Shown: in pieces, positions 15,550 to 24,341 of the stretch
Position numbering within the stretch: the stretch's first letter is position 1
How the letters are laid out: every line of letters begins with the position of its first letter
From: Sphingobium sp. CAP-1
GTDB lineage: Bacteria; Pseudomonadota; Alphaproteobacteria; Sphingomonadales; Sphingomonadaceae
NCBI RefSeq assembly: GCF_009720145.1
Contig: NZ_CP046252.1
Span: 2,418,001 to 2,482,000, forward strand
Length of the DNA: 64,000 nucleotides
Direction: 5' to 3'
Position numbers and translations under genes: made by a program
Notes under the pieces: model-generated
Seen by the model: only the letters and a program-made list of their open reading frames with translations
What the model was told of the DNA's origin: nothing
Database searches by the model: none

Positions 15550-17598
15550 ATGGGCGCCCGATACGGCCTGCCGGCCGCGCTATTTTCCGTGAAATGCTTC
15601 GCCGCGGCGATGCTGGCGCTGTTCGTGGCGCTCAGCATCGGGCTGGAGCGGCCCTATTGGGCGTTCCTGACCAGCTATATCGTCGCCCAGCCGATGGCCG
15701 GCGCGGTGATTTCCAAGGCGCTGTTCCGCGCCATCGGCACGCTGACCGGGGCGATCTTCGCCGTCGCGATCGTGCCGCCGCTGGTCAACGCGCCCGAATT
15801 GCTGTCGCTCGCCATGGCGTCATGGCTGGCGCTGTGCGTGTTCGTGTCGCTGCTCGACCGAAGCCCACGATCCTATATGTTCGTGCTGGCGGGCTATACC
15901 GCCTGCCTGATCGTCTTTCCCGATGTCGATTCGCCCCAGACCATCTTTACCGTCGCGGCGCTGCGGGTGCAGGAGATATTGATCGGCATCGCCTGTGGCA
16001 GCCTGATCCACGGCGTCGTCCTGCCCGGATCGATCACAAACATGCTGCTGGCGCGGGTGGCGGCGATGCTGCGCGACGCCGAGCGCTGGTCGCGCGACGC
16101 GATCGCCATCGATCCCGTGCCGGGGCTGGACGCCGAGCGGCGGCGGCTGGCGCAGGACGTGACCGAACTGCACCAGATGGCGGTGCATCTGCCCTTCGAC
16201 ATCAGCCGGCTGGCCCCGCGGGTGCGGACGGTGCGCGCGTTGCAGGATCAATTGTCGCTGCTGTTGCCGCTGGGCGCGGCGGTGGAGGATCGGCTGGCGA
16301 CGCTGAAGGCCGCCAATGACGGCATGGTGCCGCCGCCGGTCGCGGCGCTGATCGCCGATGTGCGGCTGTGGCTGGACACGCCCGAAACCGACAATGCGGT
16401 CCGGGCGGCAAAGGCGCAGGCGCTGATCGACCGCTGCGCCGCGCTGGAGCCGGAGGCGCGCGCCGATATGGGATGGGCGGAGATGATGCGCCTGAGCCTC
16501 TATGCCCGGCTGGCGACGCTGATCGCGGTGCATCGCGACTGTCGCGACCTGCACGACCAGATGGCGACGCACAGCCGCGCCGCCGTGACGCCAAGGGTCG
16601 CCGAACTGCTGGAAGGGCGGCGCAACCGCGAACTGCACCGCGACTATGCCGCCGCCGCGCGCGGCGCCTTTGCCGCCTTCATGACGATCGCGATCGGTTG
16701 CGCGCTGTGGATCGGCAGCGGGTGGAAGGACGGCAGCAGCGCGGTGATGCTGGCCGGCGTGTTCCTGGCGCTGTTCGCCGCGTCGGACAATCCGCTGGCG
16801 CCGCTCAAGGGCTTCATGATCGGCACCATCGCGGCGTCGGCGCTGGGCGCGCTTTATGGCTATGCGATCATGCCGCGACTGGACGGCTTTACGATGCTGG
16901 CCCTGGCCTATGCGCCGATGCTGTTGTTGCTGGGCGCGATGATCGCGTCGCCGCGCTGGGCCGGCATCGCCATCCCCACGCTGCTGGGGCTGGGCAGCCC
17001 GGTGCTGCTGTCGAGCGCCTACCGGAACGCCTTTGCCACCTATATCAACGGCGCGGTGGCGCAGATCGTCGGCATCTGGTTCGCGATCATCATGGCCGGC
17101 CTGTTCCAGTCGGCGGGGGTGGACGGCGCGATCCGGCGGACGATCCGCGCCGGGTGGATCGACATCGCCAACCGCGCCACGCTGATGACGCCACCCGATG
17201 TGCGCGGCTGGATCAACCGGATGCTCGACCGCATCGGCCTGCTCGCCCCGCGCCTGGCCGCTGGCCGGCGCGATGGCAAGCCGCTCTATGACGCGCTGCG
17301 CGACCTGCGCACCGGCATCGCGATCGGCGAACTGCGCGAGGTGCGGCTGGCGCTGTCGCCGGGGGACGGCGCGCCGCTGGCGCAGGTGCTGGGGGGCGTG
17401 AGCGGCCATTATCGCGCCCTCGACCCCGACGATCCGAAGCCCGCCGATCCGGTGCTGCTGCACGATATCGACGCGGCGATCCACGATCTGGCGGCCGATC
17501 CCCGGCCTGTCCTGCGCCGCGAGGCGGTGCTGGGCCTTGTCAGCCTGCGCCGCAACCTGTTCCCCCACGCCCCCGCCTATCGGAGCGCCGCCGCATGA
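15550..17598 (+). CDS. FUSC-family inner-membrane efflux protein (AaeB-like)
   Basis: 682 residues. There are two hydrophobic blocks, ~10-170 and ~375-520, each with several transmembrane helices, separated by a cytoplasmic region of about 200 residues and followed by a soluble C-terminal domain. This is the fusaric acid resistance / AaeB layout. E. coli AaeB with AaeA exports p-hydroxybenzoate and related acids. It starts 11 bp after marR and ends by overlapping the DUF1656 gene (ATGA), so it belongs to one operon. The transported substrate is not deducible from sequence. Confidence 0.92.
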   Translation: MGARYGLPAALFSVKCFAAAMLALFVALSIGLERPYWAFLTSYIVAQPMAGAVISKALFRAIGTLTGAIFAVAIVPPLVNAPELLSLAMASWLALCVFVSLLDRSPRSYMFVLAGYTACLIVFPDVDSPQTIFTVAALRVQEILIGIACGSLIHGVVLPGSITNMLLARVAAMLRDAERWSRDAIAIDPVPGLDAERRRLAQDVTELHQMAVHLPFDISRLAPRVRTVRALQDQLSLLLPLGAAVEDRLATLKAANDGMVPPPVAALIADVRLWLDTPETDNAVRAAKAQALIDRCAALEPEARADMGWAEMMRLSLYARLATLIAVHRDCRDLHDQMATHSRAAVTPRVAELLEGRRNRELHRDYAAAARGAFAAFMTIAIGCALWIGSGWKDGSSAVMLAGVFLALFAASDNPLAPLKGFMIGTIAASALGALYGYAIMPRLDGFTMLALAYAPMLLLLGAMIASPRWAGIAIPTLLGLGSPVLLSSAYRNAFATYINGAVAQIVGIWFAIIMAGLFQSAGVDGAIRRTIRAGWIDIANRATLMTPPDVRGWINRMLDRIGLLAPRLAAGRRDGKPLYDALRDLRTGIAIGELREVRLALSPGDGAPLAQVLGGVSGHYRALDPDDPKPADPVLLHDIDAAIHDLAADPRPVLRREAVLGLVSLRRNLFPHAPAYRSAAA

Positions 17599-17810
17599 CC
17601 GGAGAAATCGCCCTGGGCGGCGTCTATGTCCCCACCCTGCTGCTGCTGGCGCTGGCGGCGCTGGCCTTGTGCTGGGGCGTGACCCGGCTGATCGGCGCTT
17701 TTGGCCTCTACCGCTTCCTCGCCTATCGCGCGGCTGTCGACCTCAGCCTCTTCATCCTGATTTTGGGCGCCCTCGCCCTCCTTGTCCCCATCCTTGGAAT
17801 CCCCCTATGA
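17595..17810 (+). CDS. DUF1656 small membrane protein (AaeX-like)
   Basis: 71 residues with two transmembrane helices (VPTLLLLALAALALCWGV and a second near the C-terminus). The length and the FGLYRFLAYR segment between helices match DUF1656/AaeX, a regular companion of FUSC pumps and their HlyD adaptors. Its ATG overlaps the FUSC stop, and its own stop TGA overlaps the next ATG (17807), so the three genes are translationally coupled. The biochemical role of AaeX-type proteins is not established. Confidence 0.9.
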   Translation: MTGEIALGGVYVPTLLLLALAALALCWGVTRLIGAFGLYRFLAYRAAVDLSLFILILGALALLVPILGIPL

Positions 17811-18709
17811 ATCGCCTGACGAATGTGCTGATCCGCAGCGCCGCCACCATCATCCTGGTCATCGCCGCCGTCATGGTCGCTACCGGCATGTGGACTCATT
17901 ATGAGCGCAGCCCCTGGACCCGCGACGGGCGGGTGCGCGCCGATGTGGTGCGGGTGACGCCCGATATTAGCGGCCTCGTCACATCGGTCGCGGTGCGGGA
18001 CAATCAGGCGGTGAAGGCCGGCGACCTGCTGTTCGTGATCGACACGCCCCGTTACGCCCTGGCGCTGGAGCAGGCGGACGCGCAGATCGCCAGCGCGCAG
18101 GCGTCGCTGGCGCAGGCGCGGCGCGAGGCGCGGCGCGACCTGGCGCTGGGCGATCTGGTCGCGGCCGAATCGCATGAGCAGAATGTCGCCAAAGTCGAAA
18201 CCGCGCAGGCGGCGCTGACGCAGGCGCTGCGCGGCCGGGATTCCGCCGCGCTGAACCTGAAGCGGACCCGCGTGCTGGCGTCGGTCAACGGCGTCGTGAC
18301 CAATCTGGACCTGCATCCGGGCGACTATGTCGGCGCCGGCAGTCAGGCCATGGCGCTGATCGACAGCGATTCGCTGCGGGTCGAGGGCTATTTCGAGGAA
18401 ACCAAGCTGCCGCTGATCTGCATCGGCGCGCCGGTGACGGTGCGGCTGATGGGCGAGACGCAGGATGTGCAGGGCCGGGTCGACAGCATCGCCTATGGCA
18501 TCAACGACGACAGCCGCAGCAATTCCGACAATCTGCTGCCCACGGTCGAGCCGACCTTTTCCTGGGTACGGCTGGCCCAGCGCATCCCGGTGCGAGTGCG
18601 GCTGGAAAAGGTGCCGGCGGGGTTGCGGCTGATCAGCGGGCGGACCGCGACGGTGAGCGTGCAGCCGATGCCGAAGGACGCAAAGCCGGGGGACTGCCGC
18701 CATGGGTAA
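17807..18709 (+). CDS. HlyD/EmrA-type periplasmic adaptor (AaeA-like)
   Basis: 300 residues. An N-terminal membrane anchor (~8-30) is followed by a biotinyl/lipoyl-like half (RVTPDISGLVTSVAVRDNQ), a helical hairpin (ALEQADAQIASAQASLAQAR to ~140), a second lipoyl half (SVNGVVTNLDLHPGDYVGAG) and a beta-barrel. It should bridge the FUSC pump and the outer-membrane factor across the periplasm. ATG at 17807 overlaps the preceding stop. The stop overlaps the outer-membrane factor start by 8 bp. Confidence 0.94.
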   Translation: MNRLTNVLIRSAATIILVIAAVMVATGMWTHYERSPWTRDGRVRADVVRVTPDISGLVTSVAVRDNQAVKAGDLLFVIDTPRYALALEQADAQIASAQASLAQARREARRDLALGDLVAAESHEQNVAKVETAQAALTQALRGRDSAALNLKRTRVLASVNGVVTNLDLHPGDYVGAGSQAMALIDSDSLRVEGYFEETKLPLICIGAPVTVRLMGETQDVQGRVDSIAYGINDDSRSNSDNLLPTVEPTFSWVRLAQRIPVRVRLEKVPAGLRLISGRTATVSVQPMPKDAKPGDCRHG

Positions 18710-20114
18710 GGCCATGTGGACGCCAGCATTGGCGCTGGCGCCGATACTGGCATTGGCGGCCTGTGCGACCGCCGGGCCGGACTATCGGCCGCCCGAACGG
18801 AGCGTGGCGACCGCCCCGGCGGCGACCGGGGGCTTTCATGCGGCGCAGGGACCGGGCTTTTCGCAAGAGGCGCTGCCCGACCATTGGTGGCGGCTCTACC
18901 ATGATCCGCAGCTTGACGCGCTGATCGAACAGGCGCTGGCGGCCAATGCCGATCTGGCCCGCGCGCAGGCGACGATCGAGCAGGCGCAGGCGGTGCTGCG
19001 CGAGGCACAGGCGGGGCGGACGATCAGCACCGGCGCCGACGGCGGTGTCACCCTCTCCCGCGCGTCGGGCACCGGCTACAGCCTGCCGGGCGTGGTCGGC
19101 TATGATCTGGGGCTGAGCGCCGCCTATCCACTGGACCTCAATGGCCGGATCAAACGCGCGATCGAGGGCCGGGAGGCCGATGTCGAGGCGGGCGAGGCGG
19201 CGCGCGACTATCTGCGCGTCAGCGTCGCCGCGGCGGTGGCCAAAGCCTATGCGCAAGTGTGCGCCGCCAATTACAGCCTGACGATCAGCCGCAAGGTGGT
19301 GGCGTTGCAGCGCGACACGCTGGACGCGACGCGACGGCTGGCGAAGGCCGGGCGCGGCACCGCCTTCGACATCAGCCGGGCGCAGGCGGCGGTGGACAGC
19401 AGCGCGGCGAGCCTGCCCGCGTTCGAGGCGGAGCGGCAGAATGGCCTGTATCTGCTGGCGACGCTGATGGGCCGGCCGCCGGCCGATTATCCCCGCGCCA
19501 TAGAGAGTTGCGCCGCGCTACCCGTGCTGGGCCAGCCCCTGCCGGTGGGCGACGGCGCGGCGCTGATCCGGCGGCGGCCCGATATTCGCGCGGCGGAGCG
19601 GGCGATCGCCGGCGACACGGCCCGGCTGGGCGTGGCGATGGCGGACCTGTATCCGCAGGTCAGCATCGGTGGATCGATCGGCCTGTCGGGACCGGTTCGG
19701 TCGGCCGGATCGGCATCCTCCTTCGGCTTTAGCCTGGGGCCGCTGCTGAGCTGGAGCTTCCCCAACCGGCCGGTGGTGCGGGCGCGGATCGCGCAGGCCG
19801 ATGCGCAGGTGAAAGCGGATCTGGCGGGGTTCGACGCGACCGTGCTGGAGGCGCTGCGCCAGAGCGAAAGCGCGCTGGAAAGCTATCGCCGCGATGCCGA
19901 GCAATCGGCCGCGCTCGACCGGGCGCGGGACGGCGCGGCGCTGTCGGCCGCCCAGGCGGGCAAGCTGTTCCGGTTCGGCCGGCAGGATTTCCTGTCGCTG
20001 CTCGACGCGCAGCGCAGTCTGGCGAGCGCCGAGGCGACCGCCGCCAGGGCGCGGGTGCAACTGGTGCAGGACCAGATCGCCATCTTCCTGGCGCTGGGCG
20101 GCGGCTGGTCCTGA
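18702..20114 (+). CDS. Outer-membrane efflux lipoprotein (NodT/OprM family)
   Basis: 470 residues with a lipoprotein signal (LALAAC, lipidated C21) and the characteristic P-DYRPPE start of the NodT family. Two repeats of long alpha-helical hairpins give the trimeric TolC-like tunnel: around RAQATIEQAQAVLREAQAG and the later IRAAERAIAGDTARLGVAMADLYPQVS. This is the fifth gene of the marR operon, completing a tripartite pump. It overlaps the adaptor gene by 8 bp. It is convergent with bamE, with only 22 bp between stops. Confidence 0.94.
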   Translation: MGKAMWTPALALAPILALAACATAGPDYRPPERSVATAPAATGGFHAAQGPGFSQEALPDHWWRLYHDPQLDALIEQALAANADLARAQATIEQAQAVLREAQAGRTISTGADGGVTLSRASGTGYSLPGVVGYDLGLSAAYPLDLNGRIKRAIEGREADVEAGEAARDYLRVSVAAAVAKAYAQVCAANYSLTISRKVVALQRDTLDATRRLAKAGRGTAFDISRAQAAVDSSAASLPAFEAERQNGLYLLATLMGRPPADYPRAIESCAALPVLGQPLPVGDGAALIRRRPDIRAAERAIAGDTARLGVAMADLYPQVSIGGSIGLSGPVRSAGSASSFGFSLGPLLSWSFPNRPVVRARIAQADAQVKADLAGFDATVLEALRQSESALESYRRDAEQSAALDRARDGAALSAAQAGKLFRFGRQDFLSLLDAQRSLASAEATAARARVQLVQDQIAIFLALGGGWS

Positions 20115-20136
20115 ACCGGCCGCCAGACCAGGGGGT

Positions 20137-20652
20137 CTAGCTGCCGTTCGGGCCGCCGCCGGTGTTGCTGCCACCGCCACCGCCGCCCATGCCGCCGGCG
20201 CCGACCGCGCCGATATTGCCGAAAATCTCTTCGAACAGGCTGCGATGGCGGCCCAGCGTCGGGGTCTTGTCGCCCGACGGCGAGATGCTGGCGACCTGCT
20301 CCAGCCCCATCCGGTCGATCGCGGTGACATTGCCGGCCGCGTCGAAGCGCACCCGCAGCACGGTCTGGTCGACCGGCTTGGGGTTGGAGAAGGCGAGCGA
20401 GCGCATATTGCGCGAGACATAATACCAGTCCTGCTCGCCAAACTGCGACACGAAGCTGGGCCGGCCGAGCGTCCCTTCCACCGAGGCGCGATTGTCGATG
20501 CCGGGCTGGACCGAATCCACCAGCAGCTTGTCGACCTGATAGCCCTGATGCGAGCGGATGCGGGTGCAGCCGGAGGTGCCGAGCAGCAGCGCGCTGAGGC
20601 CGATGGCGATCATCATTCGCCCGCGGCGGGTATGGCGGCTGAACTGCGGCAT
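20137..20652 (-). CDS. bamE: BamE (SmpA/OmlA) outer-membrane assembly lipoprotein
   Basis: 171 residues. The lipoprotein signal ends LLLGTSGC (C29). The SmpA/OmlA domain follows: VDKLLVDSVQPGIDNRASVEGTLGRPS, then a DWYYVSRNM strand and VLRVRFDAAGNV. The BAM complex inserts beta-barrel proteins, and BamE stabilises BamD. The C-terminus is a Gly/Asn-rich tail (from about residue 150) not typical of enterobacterial BamE. ATG at 20652 has AGGAG 7 nt upstream. It is divergent from the CBP3-type chaperone gene. Confidence 0.9.
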   Translation of the reverse strand: MPQFSRHTRRGRMMIAIGLSALLLGTSGCTRIRSHQGYQVDKLLVDSVQPGIDNRASVEGTLGRPSFVSQFGEQDWYYVSRNMRSLAFSNPKPVDQTVLRVRFDAAGNVTAIDRMGLEQVASISPSGDKTPTLGRHRSLFEEIFGNIGAVGAGGMGGGGGGSNTGGGPNGS

Positions 20653-20815
20653 GAACTTCTCCTGCGGGGGCATGTCCCGCGAACCCAAGAAACCTTATGT
20701 CGCCATTGCATTGGGCGACGCAGCGATCAATATGGAAATGCGCGCGCTCCGGCAAGGGGCGCAAAACATCGGACGGCGCGCCGCCGCCCGATCCGTCTTG
20801 AAAAGTCCGTAGCTG

Positions 20816-21340
20816 ATGCCCTCTTCCTCTTCCTTCCTCCAGCGCCTGCTGCGCCGCACCGATCCGCGCGACGCGCTGCGCCCGCTCTACAGGGCTGTGA
20901 TCGCCGAAGGGCGGCAGCCGCACTGGTATCTGGAGGGCGCGGCGCCCGACACGCTGGACGGGCGGTTCGACATGATCGTCGCGATCCTGGCGCAGGCGCT
21001 GATCCGGCTGGAACAGCAGGGCGGGAGCCAGGAAAGCGTGTGGCTGACCGAATTGTTCGTCGATGATATGGACGGGCAGTTGCGGCAGGAAGGCGTGGGC
21101 GACGTGGTGGTCGGCAAGCATATCGGCCGGATGGTGAGCGCGCTGGGCGGGCGGATCAGCGCCTATCGCGACGCGCTGACCGGCGGAGCCGATCTGGCCG
21201 AGGCGCTGCGCCGCAACCTGTATCGCGGCGCGCCGGTGACGGACGCGGCGGTCGCCCATGTCGAGGGCGGGCTGCGGGCGCGCTGGACGCGGATGGGCTG
21301 CCTGACGCGCGACGCGTTGCTGGCGGGAGATTTGGGATGA
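20816..21340 (+). CDS. Ubiquinol-cytochrome c chaperone (CBP3/UQCC1 family)
   Basis: 174 residues. The family core is visible: YRAVIAEGRQPHWYLEG, DTLDGRFDMIVAILAQALIRLE, LTELFVDDMDGQLRQEGVGD and KHIGRMVSALGGRISAY. In mitochondria CBP3 assists cytochrome b synthesis and bc1 assembly; alphaproteobacterial members are assumed to act similarly. The start is ATG 20816. The stop overlaps the DUF177 gene start (ATGA), and the pairing of these two genes is common in alphaproteobacteria. Confidence 0.9.
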   Translation: MPSSSSFLQRLLRRTDPRDALRPLYRAVIAEGRQPHWYLEGAAPDTLDGRFDMIVAILAQALIRLEQQGGSQESVWLTELFVDDMDGQLRQEGVGDVVVGKHIGRMVSALGGRISAYRDALTGGADLAEALRRNLYRGAPVTDAAVAHVEGGLRARWTRMGCLTRDALLAGDLG

Positions 21341-21873
21341 ACATGACAGCGGAATTTTCACGGCCGGTGAAGGCCGATCAGGTCAAGCGGCTGAGCGGCG
21401 AGACGCATATCGCCGCCGATGCGGCCGAGCGCGAGGCGCTGGCCCGGCGGTTCGGCCTGTCGGCGCTCGACCGGCTGGAGGCGGACTATAGCCTGACCGA
21501 GGCGGATGGCGCGGTGATGGCGCGCGGCCGGGTGCGCGCGGCGCTGGCCCAGCCCTGCGTCGCGACCGGGGTGCCGGTGCCGGAGGTGATCGACACCGAT
21601 TTCCTGCTGCGCTTCGTGGTCGAGGGCGAGGACGCCCCCGAAGGCGAGGAGCTGGAGCTGGACGCGCAGGATTGCGACACGATCGGCTATGACGGGCAGG
21701 TCATCGACATGGGCGAGGCGGTGGCCGAGACGGTGGCGCTGGCGATGACGCCCTTTCCCCGCGCGCCGGACGCCGACATATATCTGAAAGAGGCCGGCGT
21801 GCTGAGCGAGGATCAGGCGGGGCCGTTCGCGGCCTTGCTGGCGCTCAAGGGCGGAGACAAGGGCGCGCGCTAA
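21337..21873 (+). CDS. DUF177 (YceD-like) protein
   Basis: 178 residues with the DUF177 hallmarks: an acidic beta-rich body containing RAALAQPCVATGVPVPEVIDTDFLLRF, with the conserved Q-x-C, and the C-terminal DADIYLKEAG region. In bacteria and plastids DUF177 proteins are linked to 23S rRNA maturation and often sit before rpmF. Here the next gene is dinB instead, 45 bp away. Its ATG overlaps the CBP3 stop. Confidence 0.88.
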   Translation: MNMTAEFSRPVKADQVKRLSGETHIAADAAEREALARRFGLSALDRLEADYSLTEADGAVMARGRVRAALAQPCVATGVPVPEVIDTDFLLRFVVEGEDAPEGEELELDAQDCDTIGYDGQVIDMGEAVAETVALAMTPFPRAPDADIYLKEAGVLSEDQAGPFAALLALKGGDKGAR

Positions 21874-21918
21874 ACCCGGCGTTTCCCTTTCGTTCCGGTC
21901 CATGGCATAGCAGCGGCC

Positions 21919-23001
21919 ATGGACCCGGCCGTGCGCAAGATCATCCATATCGACATGGACGCCTTTTATGCGTCGGTGGAGCAGCGCGACGATCCGGCCC
22001 TGCGCGGGCTGCCGATCGCGGTGGGCGGCGGCGGGCCGCGCGGGGTGGTGGCGACGTGCAGCTATGAGGCGCGCGCATTCGGCGTGCGATCCGCCATGCC
22101 GGGCGCGCGGGCGCGGCGGCTATGCCCCGACCTGATCTTCGTGCGACCGCGATTCGAGGTGTATCGCGCGGTGTCGGGGCAGGTGCGCGAGATTTTCAGC
22201 CGCTTCACCGACATGATCCAGCCGCTGTCGCTGGACGAAGCCTATCTGGACGTGACCGTGAACAAGCCCGGCATCGCGTCGGCGACGCAAGTGGCGCAGG
22301 AAATAAGGCGGATGATCCGGGAGGAAACCGGCCTCACCGCGTCGGCCGGCGTGTCCTATAACAAGCTGATCGCCAAGCTGGCGTCGGACCAGAACAAGCC
22401 CGACGGCATCTGTGTGGTGCGGCCGAGCGAGGGGGCGGCCTTCATCGCCGCCATGCCGGTGCGGCGCATCCATGGCGTGGGGCCGGTGACGGCGAAGCGG
22501 ATGGCCGCGCTGGGGATCGAGACGGGCGCGGATTTGCGGGACCGCGACATGCGCTTCCTCCAGAGCCATTTCGGCAGCGCGGCCGACTATTATTATCGCG
22601 CGTCGCGGGGCGAGGACGACCGGCCGGTGCGCGAGCGGCAGACGCGCAAGTCGGTGAGCGTGGAAGATACGTTTTTCGACGATCTGGTCGAGGAAGAAAA
22701 GCTGGTGGCGGAGCTGGACCGGATCGCGGCCAATTTATGGACCCGGATCGACAAGGCGCAGGCGTGGGGCCGGACCGTGGTGCTGAAGGTGAAATTCGCC
22801 GATTTCCGCATCATCACCCGGTCGAAAAGCTTCGCCGCGCCGGTGCGATCGGCAGAATTGTTGGCGCAGGCCGGGCGGGACTTGCTGATCGCGCAACTGC
22901 CGCTGCGCATGGGCGCGCGGCTGCTGGGGCTGGGGGTGCATAATCTGGAGGGGGAAGAGGAGCCGGACGAGGCGGGCGCGCAACTGGCTTTGGGGCTTTA
23001 A
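21919..23001 (+). CDS. dinB: DNA polymerase IV (Y-family)
   Basis: 360 residues, the normal Pol IV length. Catalytic signatures are HIDMDAFYASVE at the N-terminus and SLDEAYLDVT in the palm, together giving the metal-binding Asp/Asp/Glu. These are followed by KLIAKLASDQNKPDG, the thumb helix-hairpin-helix (VRRIHGVGPVTAKRMAALGI) and the little finger. It performs error-prone translesion synthesis. The C-terminus (EEPDEAGAQLALGL) keeps a QLALGL sequence that fits a beta-clamp-binding motif. No LexA box was identified upstream by eye. Confidence 0.96.
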   Translation: MDPAVRKIIHIDMDAFYASVEQRDDPALRGLPIAVGGGGPRGVVATCSYEARAFGVRSAMPGARARRLCPDLIFVRPRFEVYRAVSGQVREIFSRFTDMIQPLSLDEAYLDVTVNKPGIASATQVAQEIRRMIREETGLTASAGVSYNKLIAKLASDQNKPDGICVVRPSEGAAFIAAMPVRRIHGVGPVTAKRMAALGIETGADLRDRDMRFLQSHFGSAADYYYRASRGEDDRPVRERQTRKSVSVEDTFFDDLVEEEKLVAELDRIAANLWTRIDKAQAWGRTVVLKVKFADFRIITRSKSFAAPVRSAELLAQAGRDLLIAQLPLRMGARLLGLGVHNLEGEEEPDEAGAQLALGL

Positions 23002-23037
23002 CTTTGCTGCGCCCTCCCCGGCTCATTGAGTCGCGCT

Positions 23038-23061
23038 CCCCCTCCCGCAAGCGGGAGGGGG
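23038..23061. repeat. Perfect 11-bp hairpin (intergenic palindrome)
   Basis: CCCCCTCCCGC-AA-GCGGGAGGGGG, a perfect 11-bp stem between the convergent dinB and DUF1134 genes. There is no T-tract. This C/G-rich form is familiar as a dispersed intergenic palindrome in sphingomonads and probably ends transcription or protects both mRNAs. Confidence 0.7.
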
Positions 23062-23069
23062 ACGGCAGA

Positions 23070-23864
23070 TCAGAAGGGCAGCCAGTTCCGCTTTTCGGTG
23101 AACTTCATATAGCCGGCGTTGACGCCCAGCCGGTAGCCGACGCCCAGCCGGATCGGGATCAGCACCACATTGCCCCAGCGCAGGTAAGAGGCGGTGAAGC
23201 CGCCGACCAGATAGGCGGTGCCTTCGGCGGCGGGGAAGCGATGGTAGAGATCCTGCGTGTCGTAGAGATTATAGACCAGGACGAAGGTGTTGGCCGCATT
23301 GCCGCCGACATCGAAGCCGATCGACGGGCCGGTCCAATAGACTTCGCGTTTGCCCTCGATCTTGTGGTTGAGCGTGCCGGAGCCGTAGCGCAGGCCGACG
23401 ACGAAGGCGCCCGACGCCTCGCGCCCGGCGATATAGGCGTTGGGGCGACCCTGATCCTTCAGCACCTTCTCGATGATGCCGGCGAGTCCCTCGGCGCCCT
23501 TGCCGAACACGCCTTCGGCCGCGCCGATCAGATCATCTTCCTGATAGGAGTCGCCCGGCGTGATCGCGGCCGGCGGGGAATTGGACGTGACCGGCGCGCC
23601 GGTGGCGGTGGCGCCGCCGGCGGGCGGCGGGCTGTAGACGCCGCTGTCCGTGCCGGCGCCGACGCTGGAATCGACGCCCGGATCGGTCGGATTGCTGTTG
23701 GCCGGTGGCGGCGGGGCAAGATCGGAATCGATCGCGCTGTTGGGATCGACGGTGCGGACCTGCGCCGACGCGGCGAGCGGCGTCAGCGCCATGCCGGCCA
23801 GCGCCGCCGCCAGCGCCGTCATGCGCGCGATGCGGACGCCGATGCGCCCCTTTATGCCGATCAT
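23070..23864 (-). CDS. DUF1134 secreted protein
   Basis: 264 residues. A signal peptide spans about residues 15-36 (MTALAAALAGMALTPLAASAQ). A long Pro/Ser/Gly-rich linker follows (~40-110), then a C-terminal DUF1134 domain (AEGVFGKGAEGLAGIIEKVLKDQG, GSGTLNHKIEG, YWTGPSIGFDVGGNAA, FVLVYNLYDTQDLY). The domain is a glycine-rich beta fold thought to act in the periplasm or outer membrane; its function is unknown. ATG at 23864 has GGGGAG 9 nt upstream; the longer frame to 24026 would precede the signal peptide with an unlikely extension. Confidence 0.88.
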   Translation of the reverse strand: MIGIKGRIGVRIARMTALAAALAGMALTPLAASAQVRTVDPNSAIDSDLAPPPPANSNPTDPGVDSSVGAGTDSGVYSPPPAGGATATGAPVTSNSPPAAITPGDSYQEDDLIGAAEGVFGKGAEGLAGIIEKVLKDQGRPNAYIAGREASGAFVVGLRYGSGTLNHKIEGKREVYWTGPSIGFDVGGNAANTFVLVYNLYDTQDLYHRFPAAEGTAYLVGGFTASYLRWGNVVLIPIRLGVGYRLGVNAGYMKFTEKRNWLPF

Positions 23865-24019
23865 TGCCCGATACTCCCCGGAAATCCGCTCTTGAATGAA
23901 GGCCGGATTATCCCGTCCGAAGCTGAAAGGCCAATGAACGAACGGCGACCTGAGTCGATTCCGGGCCGGATCGAATCCGATTTTCCCGCCGCAACGCAAA
24001 AAATCGTCGCACAGGACGA

Positions 24020-24048
24020 TTGCCATGCCGCAAAGCCCCCGCTATAGC
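24020..24048 (+). promoter_or_regulatory. Promoter of tRNA-Ser
   Basis: TTGCCA (24020-24025) and TATAGC (24043-24048) are spaced by 17 bp. Transcription would start near 24055, about 40 nt before the mature tRNA 5' end. The spacing and position make this the likely tRNA promoter. Confidence 0.6.
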
Positions 24049-24093
24049 CCCGGTCCTAGCCACTGCCCATCTCTCCGGTGGGCAAATTCGTGC

Positions 24094-24185
24094 GGAGACG
24101 TGGGTGAGTGGCTGAAACCAGCGGTTTGCTAAACCGTCGTGGCCTTAAGGGGCCACCGAGGGTTCGAATCCCTCCGTCTCCGCCA
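24094..24185 (+). tRNA. tRNA-Ser (anticodon GCT)
   Basis: The acceptor stem GGAGACG/CGTCTCC is perfect, with discriminator G and an encoded CCA. The anticodon loop TTGCTAA carries GCT within stem GCGGT/ACCGT. The T arm has GGTTCGAATCC, and a long variable arm of class II tRNA (GTGGCCTTAAGGGGCCAC) is present. Its 3' end serves as the attachment site of a genomic island; the tRNA itself is intact. Confidence 0.97.
24169..24185 (+). other. attL: tRNA-side core of the island attachment site
   Basis: TCCCTCCGTCTCCGCCA, the last 17 nt of the tRNA-Ser gene, is repeated exactly at 42599-42615. With one mismatch upstream the identity extends to GA(A/T)TCCCTCCGTCTCCGCCA. Everything between the copies is the inserted element. 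Confidence 0.85.
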
Positions 24186-24228
24186 TTTTTCGTTGCTTTT
24201 GTTAGATAATTTCCGCTTCGGCGGGAAT

Positions 24229-24250
24229 ATGCCCATTATTATGCCCACTT
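24229..24250 (+). repeat. Putative integrase arm sites, left end (two copies)
   Basis: ATGCCCATT and ATGCCCACTT stand 12 bp apart, 44-65 bp inside attL. The same decamer, in the same orientation, is found three times at the other end (42454-42484). The repeat pattern and location fit arm-type binding sites for the N-terminal domain of the integrase. Confidence 0.6.
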
Positions 24251-24341
24251 CGTGTTGGGCTTTGGGCGAATGATCGTGGACGCCTGCGATTGACAATCGT
24301 GGCCCTTGTCGTGTTGCTGAGGCCACGAAAGCGAGGGCATC